The notes under the pieces were generated by a model. The model made no database searches and was not told where the DNA came from. It saw nothing but the letters and a program-made list of their open reading frames with translations. This document shows positions 32,782-41,549 of a stretch of 64,000 nucleotides of DNA, piece by piece (position 1 is the first letter of the stretch; every line of letters begins with the position of its first letter). The stretch comes from G963676795 sp963677215. GTDB taxonomy: Bacteria > Desulfobacterota > Desulfuromonadia > Desulfuromonadales > Geopsychrobacteraceae. The translations under genes were made by a program, and so were the position numbers. Location of the stretch: positions 4,154,001 through 4,218,000 of the forward strand of contig OY781919.1 of the NCBI GenBank assembly GCA_963677215.1, read 5' to 3'.

Positions 32782-35150
32782 CGGCCACTCAGCTCAACGA
32801 TGGTCACATTGTCTCCGCCCTGCTCGATCGGCGCAGCGTAAAAAGCCGTCACCCCCTGTTCCCTCCCCAGCTGCTCACGGACAGCACGACGCAGGGCTCC
32901 GCCGCCGGCACCGTGGACGATCTCGACCTGGCGGAGATTGCCCAGTCGGGCATCGTCAACAAAACGTTCCAGTAGAACCAAGGCGTCTTCCACCCGCTCA
33001 CCGACCAGCATCAGCTTCATCGAAGCCTGGCGTTCCGCAACGTTCCGCGACAGATGTCCCTGACGCTGCTGCTGAGCCGCAAAACGTCGCGGGCTGAGCT
33101 GCTCCAGAGCCGTCAGCGGCTGACGCATACGCTTGCCGTTGACCAGCAGTTCAACCTTGCTGCCGGAGACTTTCTCGACCTGTGCCTCGATCCCGAGGCT
33201 GACGATCCGTACAAACTCACCCGGCTCGAGCTGCGTTGGCACGGCTGCCGATTTACGTCCCCTGGGCTTGTAGGGCTCAAGCGTCTCGCGGGCCTGGGCC
33301 AGCTGCTGCCGATCATCGACCGCTTCGGCCGGACTGACTGGGCCGGCACTGCGCTTTTTCCGCAGTTTTTTCAGCCGTCCCTCGGTTTCGGCAATCAACT
33401 GCTCGGCCTGCTGCGTTGCCTTGCGCAGGATCTCCTTCTTCTTGCTCTTCAGCTCCTGCAATTGTGCCTTGCGCAGCTGCTGCGCACCTTGGGCATCGAC
33501 GCGTGCCCGCCGGGCCAGTTCCAGTTCGCGGTCAAGCTCCTGCTGGCGCTGATTGAGACGGGCCAGAAGATGGCTTTGATCATATTCTTCGTGACCGAGA
33601 TACTCGATCGCCCGATCAACCACCTGGGCCGGCAGCCCCATCCGACGTGCTGTGGTCAGGGCGCTGCTAGCGCCGGGGATGCCATAGCGCAGTCTGTAGG
33701 TCGGCAGCAGTGTCACTGGATCAAACTCAACCGCAGCATTCTCGATCCCCGGCTGGCTGTCGGCAAAATGCTTAAGCTGGCCAAGGTGCGTCGTCAGCAG
33801 GGTTTTAGCCCCCTGGCGACCGAGCTGATCAAGAACGGCCTGCACCAACGCCGCACCTTCCGCGGGGTCGGTCCCCGAGCCGGCCTCATCGAGCAGGACC
33901 AGGGTTTCCGCATCGGCCTCTTCGAGGATCTGGCGAATCCGCACCAGGTGACCGGAAAAGGTCGACAAACTCTGTTCGATGCTCTGCTCATCGCCGATAT
34001 CGACATGCACATGACAGAACAGGTGTAAGCGGCTGTCCGGATGACAGGGAACCCGCAGACCGGAACGCAGCATCAGCAATTGCAGGCCGAGGGTCTTGAG
34101 CGCCACCGACTTCCCTCCGGTATTAGGCCCGCTGATAACCAGCGCATGGCAACTTTCCGGCAACAGGACATCAACAGCAACCGCGGCAGCCGGGTCAAAC
34201 CGTCCATCCTTTTCCATCAACAACGGATGGCGCGCCTCTTTCAGCGCAACAGCCGGAGCAGAAACCAGTTCCGGCCTGACACCTTGATAAGCACGGGCCA
34301 GACGGGCACTAGCAAACCGCAAGTCCAGTTGCGCACAGAGCTCCTGATTGACCGTCAGCACACCCCGGTCGCGCCGGACCAGATCGGAGAGCTGCATAAG
34401 AATCCGCCGCTCTTCACGCTGTTCGTCCCTCAGCAACTGCTGCAGACGATTGTTGCTGTCAAAGACCTGAGCCGGTTCGACATAGAGCGTCTGGCCACTG
34501 GCCGACTCATCGAGCACATAGCCCTTAAGCTGGCCGCGATGGTCGCTCTTGACCGGCACCACGTAACGCCCGTTGCGGATCGTCACCAGGCGCTCCTGAA
34601 AACAGGCCGCATACTGTTCCGAAGCGAGCAGCTGATCAAGCTGCTGTTTAATCCGGCTGCGCAGCTGACGAATCTGGTAGCGGATATCACCCAGCTCAAA
34701 CGAAGCACTGTCGAGCAGCTCGCCACGACTGCCAATTGAATCCAGCAGGCGTCTGCGCAGCTCAGTCAGCGGCTCAAGCCGCTCAGCCAGTTCGCACAAC
34801 AGCGGCAAATTTTCTCGCGTACGAAACCAGCTCCGGCAGCTGTCATAGACCAGCAGCGAGTCAAGAATTTTCATCAGCTCATCGGCGGCAATCAGACTGC
34901 CAGCGGCCTGAGCTTTAGCCAGAACGGCTTTAAGGTCGCAGGCCCCGCCAAAAGAAGGAGATTCTCCTTCACAGAGCAGCTCAACCGCCTCGTCCAGCTG
35001 ATCAAGAACCACCTTAATCCGGGCCAGATCATTCATCGGCCTCAGGTCAAGGGCCTTATTCCGTCCCGGTTCAGACTGAGTCTGCCCCGCCAGCAAGCGA
35101 GTCAAACCTGGATATTCAAGCCTCTGCAGAGCAACTTCGGAACAAACCAT
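32778..35150 (-). CDS. mutS2: Endonuclease MutS2
   Basis: A 790-residue MutS2 protein. Clamp/core domains are about 1-300. The ATPase has Walker A G-P-N-T-G-G-K-S (about 340) and D-E-A-G-S-G-T-D-P Walker B. Coiled coil is about 510-620, and the C-terminal Smr nuclease domain has V-E-I-V-H-G-A-G-G-G-A-L-R. MutS2 acts in suppressing recombination or in rescuing collided ribosomes, not in mismatch repair. It overlaps dnaG by 4 nt and follows cvpA by 5 nt. Confidence 0.95.
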   Translation of the reverse strand: MVCSEVALQRLEYPGLTRLLAGQTQSEPGRNKALDLRPMNDLARIKVVLDQLDEAVELLCEGESPSFGGACDLKAVLAKAQAAGSLIAADELMKILDSLLVYDSCRSWFRTRENLPLLCELAERLEPLTELRRRLLDSIGSRGELLDSASFELGDIRYQIRQLRSRIKQQLDQLLASEQYAACFQERLVTIRNGRYVVPVKSDHRGQLKGYVLDESASGQTLYVEPAQVFDSNNRLQQLLRDEQREERRILMQLSDLVRRDRGVLTVNQELCAQLDLRFASARLARAYQGVRPELVSAPAVALKEARHPLLMEKDGRFDPAAAVAVDVLLPESCHALVISGPNTGGKSVALKTLGLQLLMLRSGLRVPCHPDSRLHLFCHVHVDIGDEQSIEQSLSTFSGHLVRIRQILEEADAETLVLLDEAGSGTDPAEGAALVQAVLDQLGRQGAKTLLTTHLGQLKHFADSQPGIENAAVEFDPVTLLPTYRLRYGIPGASSALTTARRMGLPAQVVDRAIEYLGHEEYDQSHLLARLNQRQQELDRELELARRARVDAQGAQQLRKAQLQELKSKKKEILRKATQQAEQLIAETEGRLKKLRKKRSAGPVSPAEAVDDRQQLAQARETLEPYKPRGRKSAAVPTQLEPGEFVRIVSLGIEAQVEKVSGSKVELLVNGKRMRQPLTALEQLSPRRFAAQQQRQGHLSRNVAERQASMKLMLVGERVEDALVLLERFVDDARLGNLRQVEIVHGAGGGALRRAVREQLGREQGVTAFYAAPIEQGGDNVTIVELSGR

Positions 35151-35155
35151 CTTCT

Positions 35156-35641
35156 TCAGTGCCCGATTCCGCCCCGTCCAGCCTCAAATGCGGCGCGCCC
35201 CAGAGTGACAAAAGGTGGGGCCAGCTGCGACTCGGCAATACGCGACCGGCTCCACCCCGGAGCCAGGTTCGAGGACAGGGCAAGCAGCAGGATGGAAACG
35301 ATGACAACCCCCTGCACAATGCCGAAAAGAGCTCCGGCCAGGCGATTGAAACCACCAAGAAAAATCAATTTAACGAAACGATTCAGAACAAAACCGACAA
35401 CGCCAAACAGAAAGATAACTAGCAGAAAAATGACCAGAAAGCTTCCCCAGACAGACAGTCTGGCAGGCAGCCCGTACGACGCCTGAAGCCACTCGGCAAC
35501 AGGCTGGTTAAAGGTAAAGGCAAAAAGCCCCCCCAGAACCAGGCCGAGCAGAGAGCAAACCTCCTTGAGCAATCCACGCCAGATTCCCTTGATCAGAAAT
35601 ATGACAAGGATGACCAGTATAACAATATCAATAAACGCCAT
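35156..35641 (-). CDS. cvpA: CvpA-family membrane protein
   Basis: A 161-residue protein with four hydrophobic helices (about 5-22, 28-45, 63-85 and 100-120), beginning M-A-F-I-D-I-V-I-L as CvpA proteins do, with F-K-G-I-W-R-G-like turn (I-K-G-I-W-R-G). CvpA family members support envelope functions such as bile or colicin V tolerance. It sits just before mutS2, the common deltaproteobacterial order. Confidence 0.88.
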   Translation of the reverse strand: MAFIDIVILVILVIFLIKGIWRGLLKEVCSLLGLVLGGLFAFTFNQPVAEWLQASYGLPARLSVWGSFLVIFLLVIFLFGVVGFVLNRFVKLIFLGGFNRLAGALFGIVQGVVIVSILLLALSSNLAPGWSRSRIAESQLAPPFVTLGRAAFEAGRGGIGH

Positions 35642-35658
35642 GACAGTTTGGTGGCCTG

Positions 35659-36102
35659 TTACGCCAGTGACTCCCGAACGATCTGATTGACCAGCTTTCC
35701 GTCAGCCGCACCCTTGGTCCGCGCCATGACCTGCGGCATGACCTTACCCATGTCCTTGACCGAAGTCGCTCCGACCTCAGCGATGACAGCGGCTACGATG
35801 TCACGCAGCTCGGCTTCGCTGAGCTGGGCGGGCTGGTAGCCCTGGAGAACCTCAAGCTCAGCTTCTTCCTTGGCCGCCAGTTCCGGACGATCGTTATCCC
35901 GGTACATCTGCGCTGCCTCGCGCCGCTGCTTGACCAGAGTACTGATGACTGCGATGATGCCATCATCATCGAGCTCTTTGCCCAGCTCGATCTCCTTGTT
36001 CTTGATTGCGCTTCTGAGTTGACGGATGGTGCCAAGACGCTCGGTCTGCTTGGCCTTCATCGCTTCTTTCATATCGTTATTGAGCTGATCTTTGAGACTC
36101 AT
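35659..36102 (-). CDS. yqeY: GatB/YqeY domain protein
   Basis: A 147-residue YqeY protein: M-K-E-A-M-K-A-K near the start, R-L-G-T-I-R-Q-L-R-S-A-I-K-N-K-E-I-E, V-L-Q-G-Y-Q-P-A-Q-L-S-E, and G-K-V-M-P-Q-V-M. The domain resembles the tRNA-binding tail of GatB; its free form is of uncertain role in tRNA metabolism. I use the ATG at 36102, preceded by AAGGA. The usual upstream neighbour rpsU is absent: the 170 nt before the cupin gene have no coding frame. Confidence 0.92.
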   Translation of the reverse strand: MSLKDQLNNDMKEAMKAKQTERLGTIRQLRSAIKNKEIELGKELDDDGIIAVISTLVKQRREAAQMYRDNDRPELAAKEEAELEVLQGYQPAQLSEAELRDIVAAVIAEVGATSVKDMGKVMPQVMARTKGAADGKLVNQIVRESLA

Positions 36103-36276
36103 GGACCGTCCTTGAGTTGAGAATTTTGAACGCAAAGAAGGTGCCGGGTCATATTCCCCCGCACCTGATAACCGGCTGCAAACGGATGTCTCGCGTTCAA
36201 CATCCGCTCAAAAGAATTTTGAAGTATATAGAGAGCGGCCTGTCAGGGCAAGAACTTTTCTCGTCTTTTTCTCAGC

Positions 36277-36627
36277 CTATTCGTACGCGACAGGGACAGC
36301 ACAGATCATCTTCAGTACCTGCGTTTCCGACAGGTTGCGATACTGGTGTTTTTCATGTGGCTTCACCAGGGCGAATTCTCCGCAACCGACTGGATGATGG
36401 TTTCCATCCGCATCGACAAGAGTGGCCTCCCCCTCGATCACATAGTTGAGATGTTCTGACTCGTGGCTGTGATATGGAGTATGGCCGCCCGGCTCTACAC
36501 TGAACACCCGGAAAGAAAAGTTCGGAACACCATCGGCCTTCCCGAGCGGAACCTGGCGGGTAACACCTGACGCGCCCTCAGCTGTGACGGGAGCGGCACT
36601 GACCTTCTGCAATGAAACAACCTTCAT
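36277..36627 (-). CDS. Cupin-domain protein
   Basis: A 116-residue single-cupin protein with H-T-P-Y-H-S-H-E-S-E-H metal motif 1 (about 49-59), G-E-A-T-L-V, and motif 2 P-H-E-K-H-Q-Y (about 89-95). It is cytosolic and probably binds one Mn, Fe or Zn. Substrate unknown. It is divergent from the respiratory cassette at 36846; the 218 nt between are AT-rich with no boxes I would defend. Confidence 0.85.
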   Translation of the reverse strand: MKVVSLQKVSAAPVTAEGASGVTRQVPLGKADGVPNFSFRVFSVEPGGHTPYHSHESEHLNYVIEGEATLVDADGNHHPVGCGEFALVKPHEKHQYRNLSETQVLKMICAVPVAYE

Positions 36628-36845
36628 TATAAATTCTCCGACAAAATATATTCAACAAATCAAATACCTTCAACAAACACGGAAATTTATTGTACAATTG
36701 ACACGATTCTCAGAAGAGAACCAACAAACTGCCACAATGCACTAAAATTTATCGGCCGAAAAGTCTTCTTATATACGGCCTGCTGACCATTTTCGAACAG
36801 AACTCATTTGCAAGTCAACAACCCGTAGCGAAGGAGGATGATTCT

Positions 36846-37919
36846 ATGAATCCCGCTCAACTTATTCCTGCGGCAGACGCTATCCCTACGCACTGGGGAT
36901 GGTTCTACCTGCTCCTGATTGTCACCTTCCTGCTCCACATATTGGTCATGAATGCCATGCTCGGCGGAGGCATCATAGCTCTGATCGGCAGCCTGAGAGG
37001 TGGCGAGCAAAACCAGCTGGTCTGTCGTGAATTCAGCTACAAATGGCCTTACACCATAGCCTTTGCGGTCAATATGGGGGTCGCGCCACTGCTTTTTGTG
37101 CAGGTCCTCTACGGGCATTTCATCTACAGCAGTTCGATCCTGATGGCCGTTTGGTGGTTTTCCATCATCGCCCTGCTGATTCTTGCCTATTATGCCGCCT
37201 ACATCTATGACTTCAAATTCGACAAGCTCGGCGGGCTGCGTATTTTCGTCCTGGAAATCGCCGTCCTGTTCATGCTGGTCATCGCTTTTTTCTTCACCAA
37301 CAACATGACCCTGATGCTCCAGCCTGAAAAATGGGGCGCCTACTTCAGCGGAGCAAGCGGCACCATCCTCAACCTGAGCGATGCCAGCCTGTTCCCCCGC
37401 TACCTGCACTTCGTTGTCGGCTCTGTTGCGGTCGCCAGTCTCTACCTGGCATTGATCGGCCATTTTAACCTGACCAAAAGTTCGGTCAGCAGGGAAAAAC
37501 TGGTCAGCTCCGGGCTGCGATATTTCAGCTGGACGACCATTGTGCAGATTCTGCTCGGTATCTGGTTCCTGCTCGCCCTGCCTAAAGAGATCATGATGGT
37601 CTTCATGGGACGCAGCGGCTACGGTACGGCGCTGTTGATCATAGGCATCGCACTCGCCCTGCTGGCCCTGCATCAGAGCTACAAGGGCAAACTCGTGCCG
37701 ACGGTTATCTGCTCACTGGTGCTGCTGATCGTCATGATCCTGATTCGCGACCTGGTCCGCGTCGCCTACCTGAAGCCCTACTTCAGCATGGGCGATCTGG
37801 CGGTCAGGCCGGAATACTCGCCACTGATTTTCTTCCTTGTGGTCTTTATCATCGGGCTGGCCCTGATCGGCTACATGCTTAAACTTGTCTTCAAATGCCG
37901 CAAGGAGGTTGCAAAATGA
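36846..37919 (+). CDS. Multi-helix membrane subunit, CydA-like fold
   Basis: A 357-residue integral membrane protein with about nine hydrophobic helices. The first helix (F-Y-L-L-L-I-V-T-F-L-L-H-I-L-V) resembles helix I of cytochrome bd subunit I, keeping a His where CydA has its heme ligand H19. Other bd hallmarks (quinol loop, GRQPW) are absent. It overlaps the next gene by 4 nt and that gene has the same N-terminal pattern, so the two probably form a heterodimer. The assignment to a bd-like superfamily branch is inference. Confidence 0.65.
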   Translation: MNPAQLIPAADAIPTHWGWFYLLLIVTFLLHILVMNAMLGGGIIALIGSLRGGEQNQLVCREFSYKWPYTIAFAVNMGVAPLLFVQVLYGHFIYSSSILMAVWWFSIIALLILAYYAAYIYDFKFDKLGGLRIFVLEIAVLFMLVIAFFFTNNMTLMLQPEKWGAYFSGASGTILNLSDASLFPRYLHFVVGSVAVASLYLALIGHFNLTKSSVSREKLVSSGLRYFSWTTIVQILLGIWFLLALPKEIMMVFMGRSGYGTALLIIGIALALLALHQSYKGKLVPTVICSLVLLIVMILIRDLVRVAYLKPYFSMGDLAVRPEYSPLIFFLVVFIIGLALIGYMLKLVFKCRKEVAK

Positions 37920-39265
37920 ACTATCCGGTCTGGAACCTGACAACCTACGGCGGTGGTTTTCTGATCGCCCTGATGGCTATCGTTCACGTCCTGGTCTCGC
38001 ACTTCGCCGTCGGCGGCGGTGCCTTCTTGGTGCTGCTGGAGAGCAGGGCCTACAAACATGACGACCAGGACCTGCTCCAGTACGTCAAAAAGCACAGCAA
38101 GTTCTTCCTGCTCGTAACCATGGTCTTCGGCGGCCTGACCGGCGTCGGCATCTGGTGGACTATCGCCCTGCTCAACCCGGCCGCGACCTCGAGCCTGATT
38201 CACACCTTCGTCTTTGGCTGGGCTGCGGAATGGGTCTTCTTCGTCGGCGAGATCGTCGCCCTGTTCATCTATTTCTACACCTTCGGCCGCATGAACCGCA
38301 AAGACCACATGATCATCGGCTGGATCTACTTCATCTGTGCCTGGATGTCGCTCTTCCTCATCAACGGAATCATCGATTTCATGCTCACCCCCGGCGCCTG
38401 GCTGGAGAATCAATGGTTCTGGTCCGGTTTCTTCAACCCGACCTTCTGGCCGTCTCTGGTTTTCCGTACCGGACTGTCACTCGTCCTGTGCGGCGTATTC
38501 GGCTTCATCACCGCAGCCTTCTTGAAAAATGCCGTCCTGCGTCAGAGGATCTTGAAAATCTGCGCCATCTGGGTCGCCGTTCCTTTTGTTCTGATGCTGC
38601 TTGGCGGCTGGTGGTACATGTATGCCCTGCCCGAGGCGCAAAGCCTGATCATCTTCGAAAAATCTCCAGAACTAGGCAGATACCTGTCATCAACCTACTG
38701 GCTGTTGCCGGTGCTGTTCATCGCCTCGATGATCATGATGCTGAAGCTGCCGCAGGGCTTTCAGAAGATTTTCTGCTTCGTCATCCTACTCATCGCCCTC
38801 TCCTACTTTGGTTCTTTCGAGTTTGTTCGTGAAGGCGGTCGCCGCCCCTATGTCATCCACAGCCACATGTATGCCAACCAGATCTACGTCAAGGACCTGA
38901 CAGATATCCAGCAGACCAGCTTCCTCTCCACGGCAAAATGGGTTGAACACAAAACGCTGACGGATGAAAACATGCTCGCTGTCGGCCAGGAACTATTCAA
39001 GTTCCAGTGCAGCGCCTGTCATTCCATCGGCGGACCGCTCAATGATATCCGCCCGCTGGCCGCCAAGTACGACAGCACCTTCGGCATGGACGCCAAGCTC
39101 AACGGCCTGGGCAAAATGAACAACTACATGCCGCCCTTTGCCGGGACACGCGTCGAACGCTGGGCCCTGGCCAACTATATCGTTCAGGGACCGGATATTC
39201 GCCAAAACCGAACTATAACTCCCCAGGGCCGTGATCATCAGGCCGCAGGCCATAAGGAGGAATGA
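37916..39265 (+). CDS. CydA-like membrane protein with fused C-terminal cytochrome c
   Basis: A 449-residue protein. Residues about 10-320 hold around eight to nine helices. Helix I (A-L-M-A-I-V-H-V-L-V) and a later A-A-E-W-V-F-F-V-G-E-I-V-A-L helix recall CydA helices with His19 and the Glu99/Glu107 pair. Residues about 345-435 form a soluble domain with one heme c site, C-S-A-C-H (about 364-368), and M-P-P-F-A-G as likely distal Met. The bd superfamily includes non-quinol branches with fused heme c, which this may match. It would pass electrons between a membrane site and the 7-heme cytochrome downstream. ATG at 37916 follows AAGGAGG. Confidence 0.75.
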   Translation: MNYPVWNLTTYGGGFLIALMAIVHVLVSHFAVGGGAFLVLLESRAYKHDDQDLLQYVKKHSKFFLLVTMVFGGLTGVGIWWTIALLNPAATSSLIHTFVFGWAAEWVFFVGEIVALFIYFYTFGRMNRKDHMIIGWIYFICAWMSLFLINGIIDFMLTPGAWLENQWFWSGFFNPTFWPSLVFRTGLSLVLCGVFGFITAAFLKNAVLRQRILKICAIWVAVPFVLMLLGGWWYMYALPEAQSLIIFEKSPELGRYLSSTYWLLPVLFIASMIMMLKLPQGFQKIFCFVILLIALSYFGSFEFVREGGRRPYVIHSHMYANQIYVKDLTDIQQTSFLSTAKWVEHKTLTDENMLAVGQELFKFQCSACHSIGGPLNDIRPLAAKYDSTFGMDAKLNGLGKMNNYMPPFAGTRVERWALANYIVQGPDIRQNRTITPQGRDHQAAGHKEE

Positions 39266-39267
39266 TC

Positions 39268-40746
39268 ATGAAAACACGCAGAAACAGATGCACGAAAGCA
39301 GCCTTGAGTTTCATCGGCTGTAGCCTGATGCTCATCTTGCTGAGCCAGCCGCTCCTGGCTGCGGGGCAACCGGCCGCCCTAGACCAGACTGACGGCATGA
39401 ATATGGGCAACCCGATCGTTCCAGCTAAGGAACTGCCACTCGAAATTCCGCCATTTGACAAGAACAAGGACGAATACGTCCTGCTCTCCTGGAACAACCT
39501 CGGGATGCACTGCATCTCCGACAGCGATCCCTACTGGATCCTGCTGCCGCCGGCCAACGACATCTTCGCCCAGCTGGTCAAACGCGGCGATCCGCCCGAG
39601 ATCGTCACTGAAGGAGTTGAAATCAGCTATGCCGTCGAAAAGGGGTTCGAGCATCCCGAAAAGCATGTCCGTTTCTGGGAATTTGCCGACAAGCTGCTTG
39701 GCGCCGACCTGAAACAAGGCGTCGGGGTCGGCGGCCTCAAGGTTTCCGGCATGATGCAACTGGAAGATGAGCATCGTGCCTTCGCTGCCCCCTTCGTCCC
39801 GGTCGTGCCCTACATGGATGACGGCAGCTTCAACCCCTACCCTGTCTTCACCATCACCGCCAAAGACAAGAAAACCGGCAAGATCCTTGCCCAGACCAGG
39901 ACAGTGGCACCGACCTCAACCGAGATGGGCTGTAAGAACTGTCACGGCGGTGGCTGGCGGGTAGAGGGGGTTGCCGGTTTTACCGATGCAACCAGCCTTG
40001 ACGTTCTGGTCGCCCACGACAAGAACAGCGGCACTGACCTGGCTGAAAAAGCCAAGAAGGGACAGCCGATGCTCTGCCAGTCCTGCCACGCCGATCCGGT
40101 GCTCGGCACCAAGGGCAACCCGGAGCTGCTCAGTTTCCCGGCCGCCCTGCACGGCTGGCACGCCAACTTCCTGACCGAGCGCGAAGGGATGCAGGCCTGC
40201 GTTGCCTGCCACCCATCCCGCCCGGATGGCCCGACCCAGTGTTTCCGCAGCCATCACTCTGACATGATGGACTGCACCAATTGCCACGGCACCATGGAGG
40301 ACCATGCCCTCTCCCTGCTGAAAAAAGAGCAGGAAGCAGGCAAAAAAGGTGCAGAGCGGCTGATGGCAAGACTCAAGCCACGTACCGTTGCAACGGTTGA
40401 AGAGATCAAGCCACGCACACCATGGCTCAACGAACCGGACTGCCTGAACTGCCACAAAGACTTCGAGATGGGCTCAACGATGGATGCGTTCAACACCTGG
40501 ACCGCAGGACCGGAAGGACTCTACCGCATGCGTCATGACCAGATGGGCGCAATGATGTGTGAAGCCTGCCATGGCAGCACCCACGCCGTCTACCCGGCGA
40601 CCAAGAACAAGTATGGCCAGAATCGCGACAGCATTCAGCCATTGCAATACCAGGGGAATGATCGTCCGATCGGCAACGACTGTACTGTCTGTCACAAGGT
40701 TAAACCGGAGTTCGAAGGCCACCATCCAAACTCGATGAGGATGTAA
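39268..40746 (+). CDS. Periplasmic 7-heme c-type cytochrome
   Basis: A 492-residue exported protein: signal peptide (about 1-32, ends L-L-A-A-G), a long heme-free N-terminal domain (about 40-215; W-N-N-L-G-M-H-C), then seven CxxCH sites: CKNCH, CQSCH, CVACH, CTNCH, CLNCH, CEACH and CTVCH. There is no lipobox and no membrane anchor. I take the ATG at 39268, 7 nt after AAGGAGG, rather than 39262, which is 1 nt away. It is the likely periplasmic electron carrier or reductase partner of the two membrane subunits upstream. Confidence 0.88.
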   Translation: MKTRRNRCTKAALSFIGCSLMLILLSQPLLAAGQPAALDQTDGMNMGNPIVPAKELPLEIPPFDKNKDEYVLLSWNNLGMHCISDSDPYWILLPPANDIFAQLVKRGDPPEIVTEGVEISYAVEKGFEHPEKHVRFWEFADKLLGADLKQGVGVGGLKVSGMMQLEDEHRAFAAPFVPVVPYMDDGSFNPYPVFTITAKDKKTGKILAQTRTVAPTSTEMGCKNCHGGGWRVEGVAGFTDATSLDVLVAHDKNSGTDLAEKAKKGQPMLCQSCHADPVLGTKGNPELLSFPAALHGWHANFLTEREGMQACVACHPSRPDGPTQCFRSHHSDMMDCTNCHGTMEDHALSLLKKEQEAGKKGAERLMARLKPRTVATVEEIKPRTPWLNEPDCLNCHKDFEMGSTMDAFNTWTAGPEGLYRMRHDQMGAMMCEACHGSTHAVYPATKNKYGQNRDSIQPLQYQGNDRPIGNDCTVCHKVKPEFEGHHPNSMRM

Positions 40747-40775
40747 CGGTTCTGACCTCTGGCCTGAATTGGACC

Positions 40776-40816
40776 AAGGCCCTGCTCTGGCGCAAACGCC
40801 CATAGCAGGGCCTTTT
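40776..40816 (+). terminator. Terminator of the cytochrome cassette
   Basis: AAGGCCCTGCT (40776-40786) pairs with AGCAGGGCCTT (40804-40814) around a 17-nt loop, then TT. Confidence 0.8.
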
Positions 40817-40949
40817 GCATGGAAATAAAGCACTATGCAACACCAACGGGCGGTCAGACTGGATATTTTTCTTTTCACGAACGGGATCTGGAGCTAGAGT
40901 CGCCTGTATTTAAAATTTGTCATTTAAACGTTACTCAAGGGAGGTATCA

Positions 40950-41348
40950 ATGCTCAGAACATTCACAATTACAGCCCTGCTCATTCTATTCTGCGTTACC
41001 CTCTGCCAGGCTCAGGATTACGCCGCTATGCACCAGCAGAGCATGCAACAGATGCAGCAGATGGCAGACTGCATGGCCAAGATCGATCAGCAGAAACTCC
41101 AGGCGCTGGAAAATCAGGGTATGAAGTTCATGGAACAGGTCAGACAGCTCTGCAGCCAGGGGAAACGGGATCAAGCTCAAAAACTGGCTATCGACTACCA
41201 TAAAAAGATGGAAAACGATCCAACGGTCAAAGCTCTGGATAAGTGCAGCGAAGGGCTTGAGACCTTTACGATGAACGGCCTGCCGGGACAGGATGGCGAA
41301 GACAACGACGCCGGCGAGGGCGGTCATATCTGCGATGAATTGGAATAA
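40950..41348 (+). CDS. Small exported protein of unknown function
   Basis: A 132-residue protein with a signal peptide (about 1-22, ends L-C-Q-A), then a helical Gln/Met-rich region (M-H-Q-Q-S-M-Q-Q-M-Q-Q-M-A-D-C-M) and an acidic Gly/Asp tail. Three Cys in the helical part could pair. No family recognised. GGGAGG lies 5 nt before the ATG. It has its own terminator and is probably periplasmic. Confidence 0.7.
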   Translation: MLRTFTITALLILFCVTLCQAQDYAAMHQQSMQQMQQMADCMAKIDQQKLQALENQGMKFMEQVRQLCSQGKRDQAQKLAIDYHKKMENDPTVKALDKCSEGLETFTMNGLPGQDGEDNDAGEGGHICDELE

Positions 41349-41429
41349 GGTTGCTCCAGCTTCAGATACTTTGCTCTGAAACTTCCCTCCCAAATTTACA
41401 TTTTCGGCCTGACTCAGGCCTGTTCTTAG

Positions 41430-41466
41430 CGGCCTTCGGATAACAGTATCCGGAGGCCGTGCCCTT
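41430..41466 (+). terminator. Terminator of the small exported protein gene
   Basis: A 13-bp stem (41430-41442 with 41447-41459, one G-T pair) with ACAG loop is followed by TGCCCTTTT. Confidence 0.8.
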
Positions 41467-41549
41467 TTCTCCCCGCAATGGCAAATGATCGGTTGACAGA
41501 ATTATTATCTTTTAATAATTATAGGCTTACAAATAACATATGAGGGGAA

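Noticed and set aside
33054..34028. Plus-strand frame of 324 codons opposite mutS2
   Set aside because: Shadow of the MutS2 frame, with no family features.
40222..40262. C-F-R-S-H-H in the 7-heme cytochrome as an eighth heme site
   Set aside because: There is no second Cys, so no CxxCH motif.
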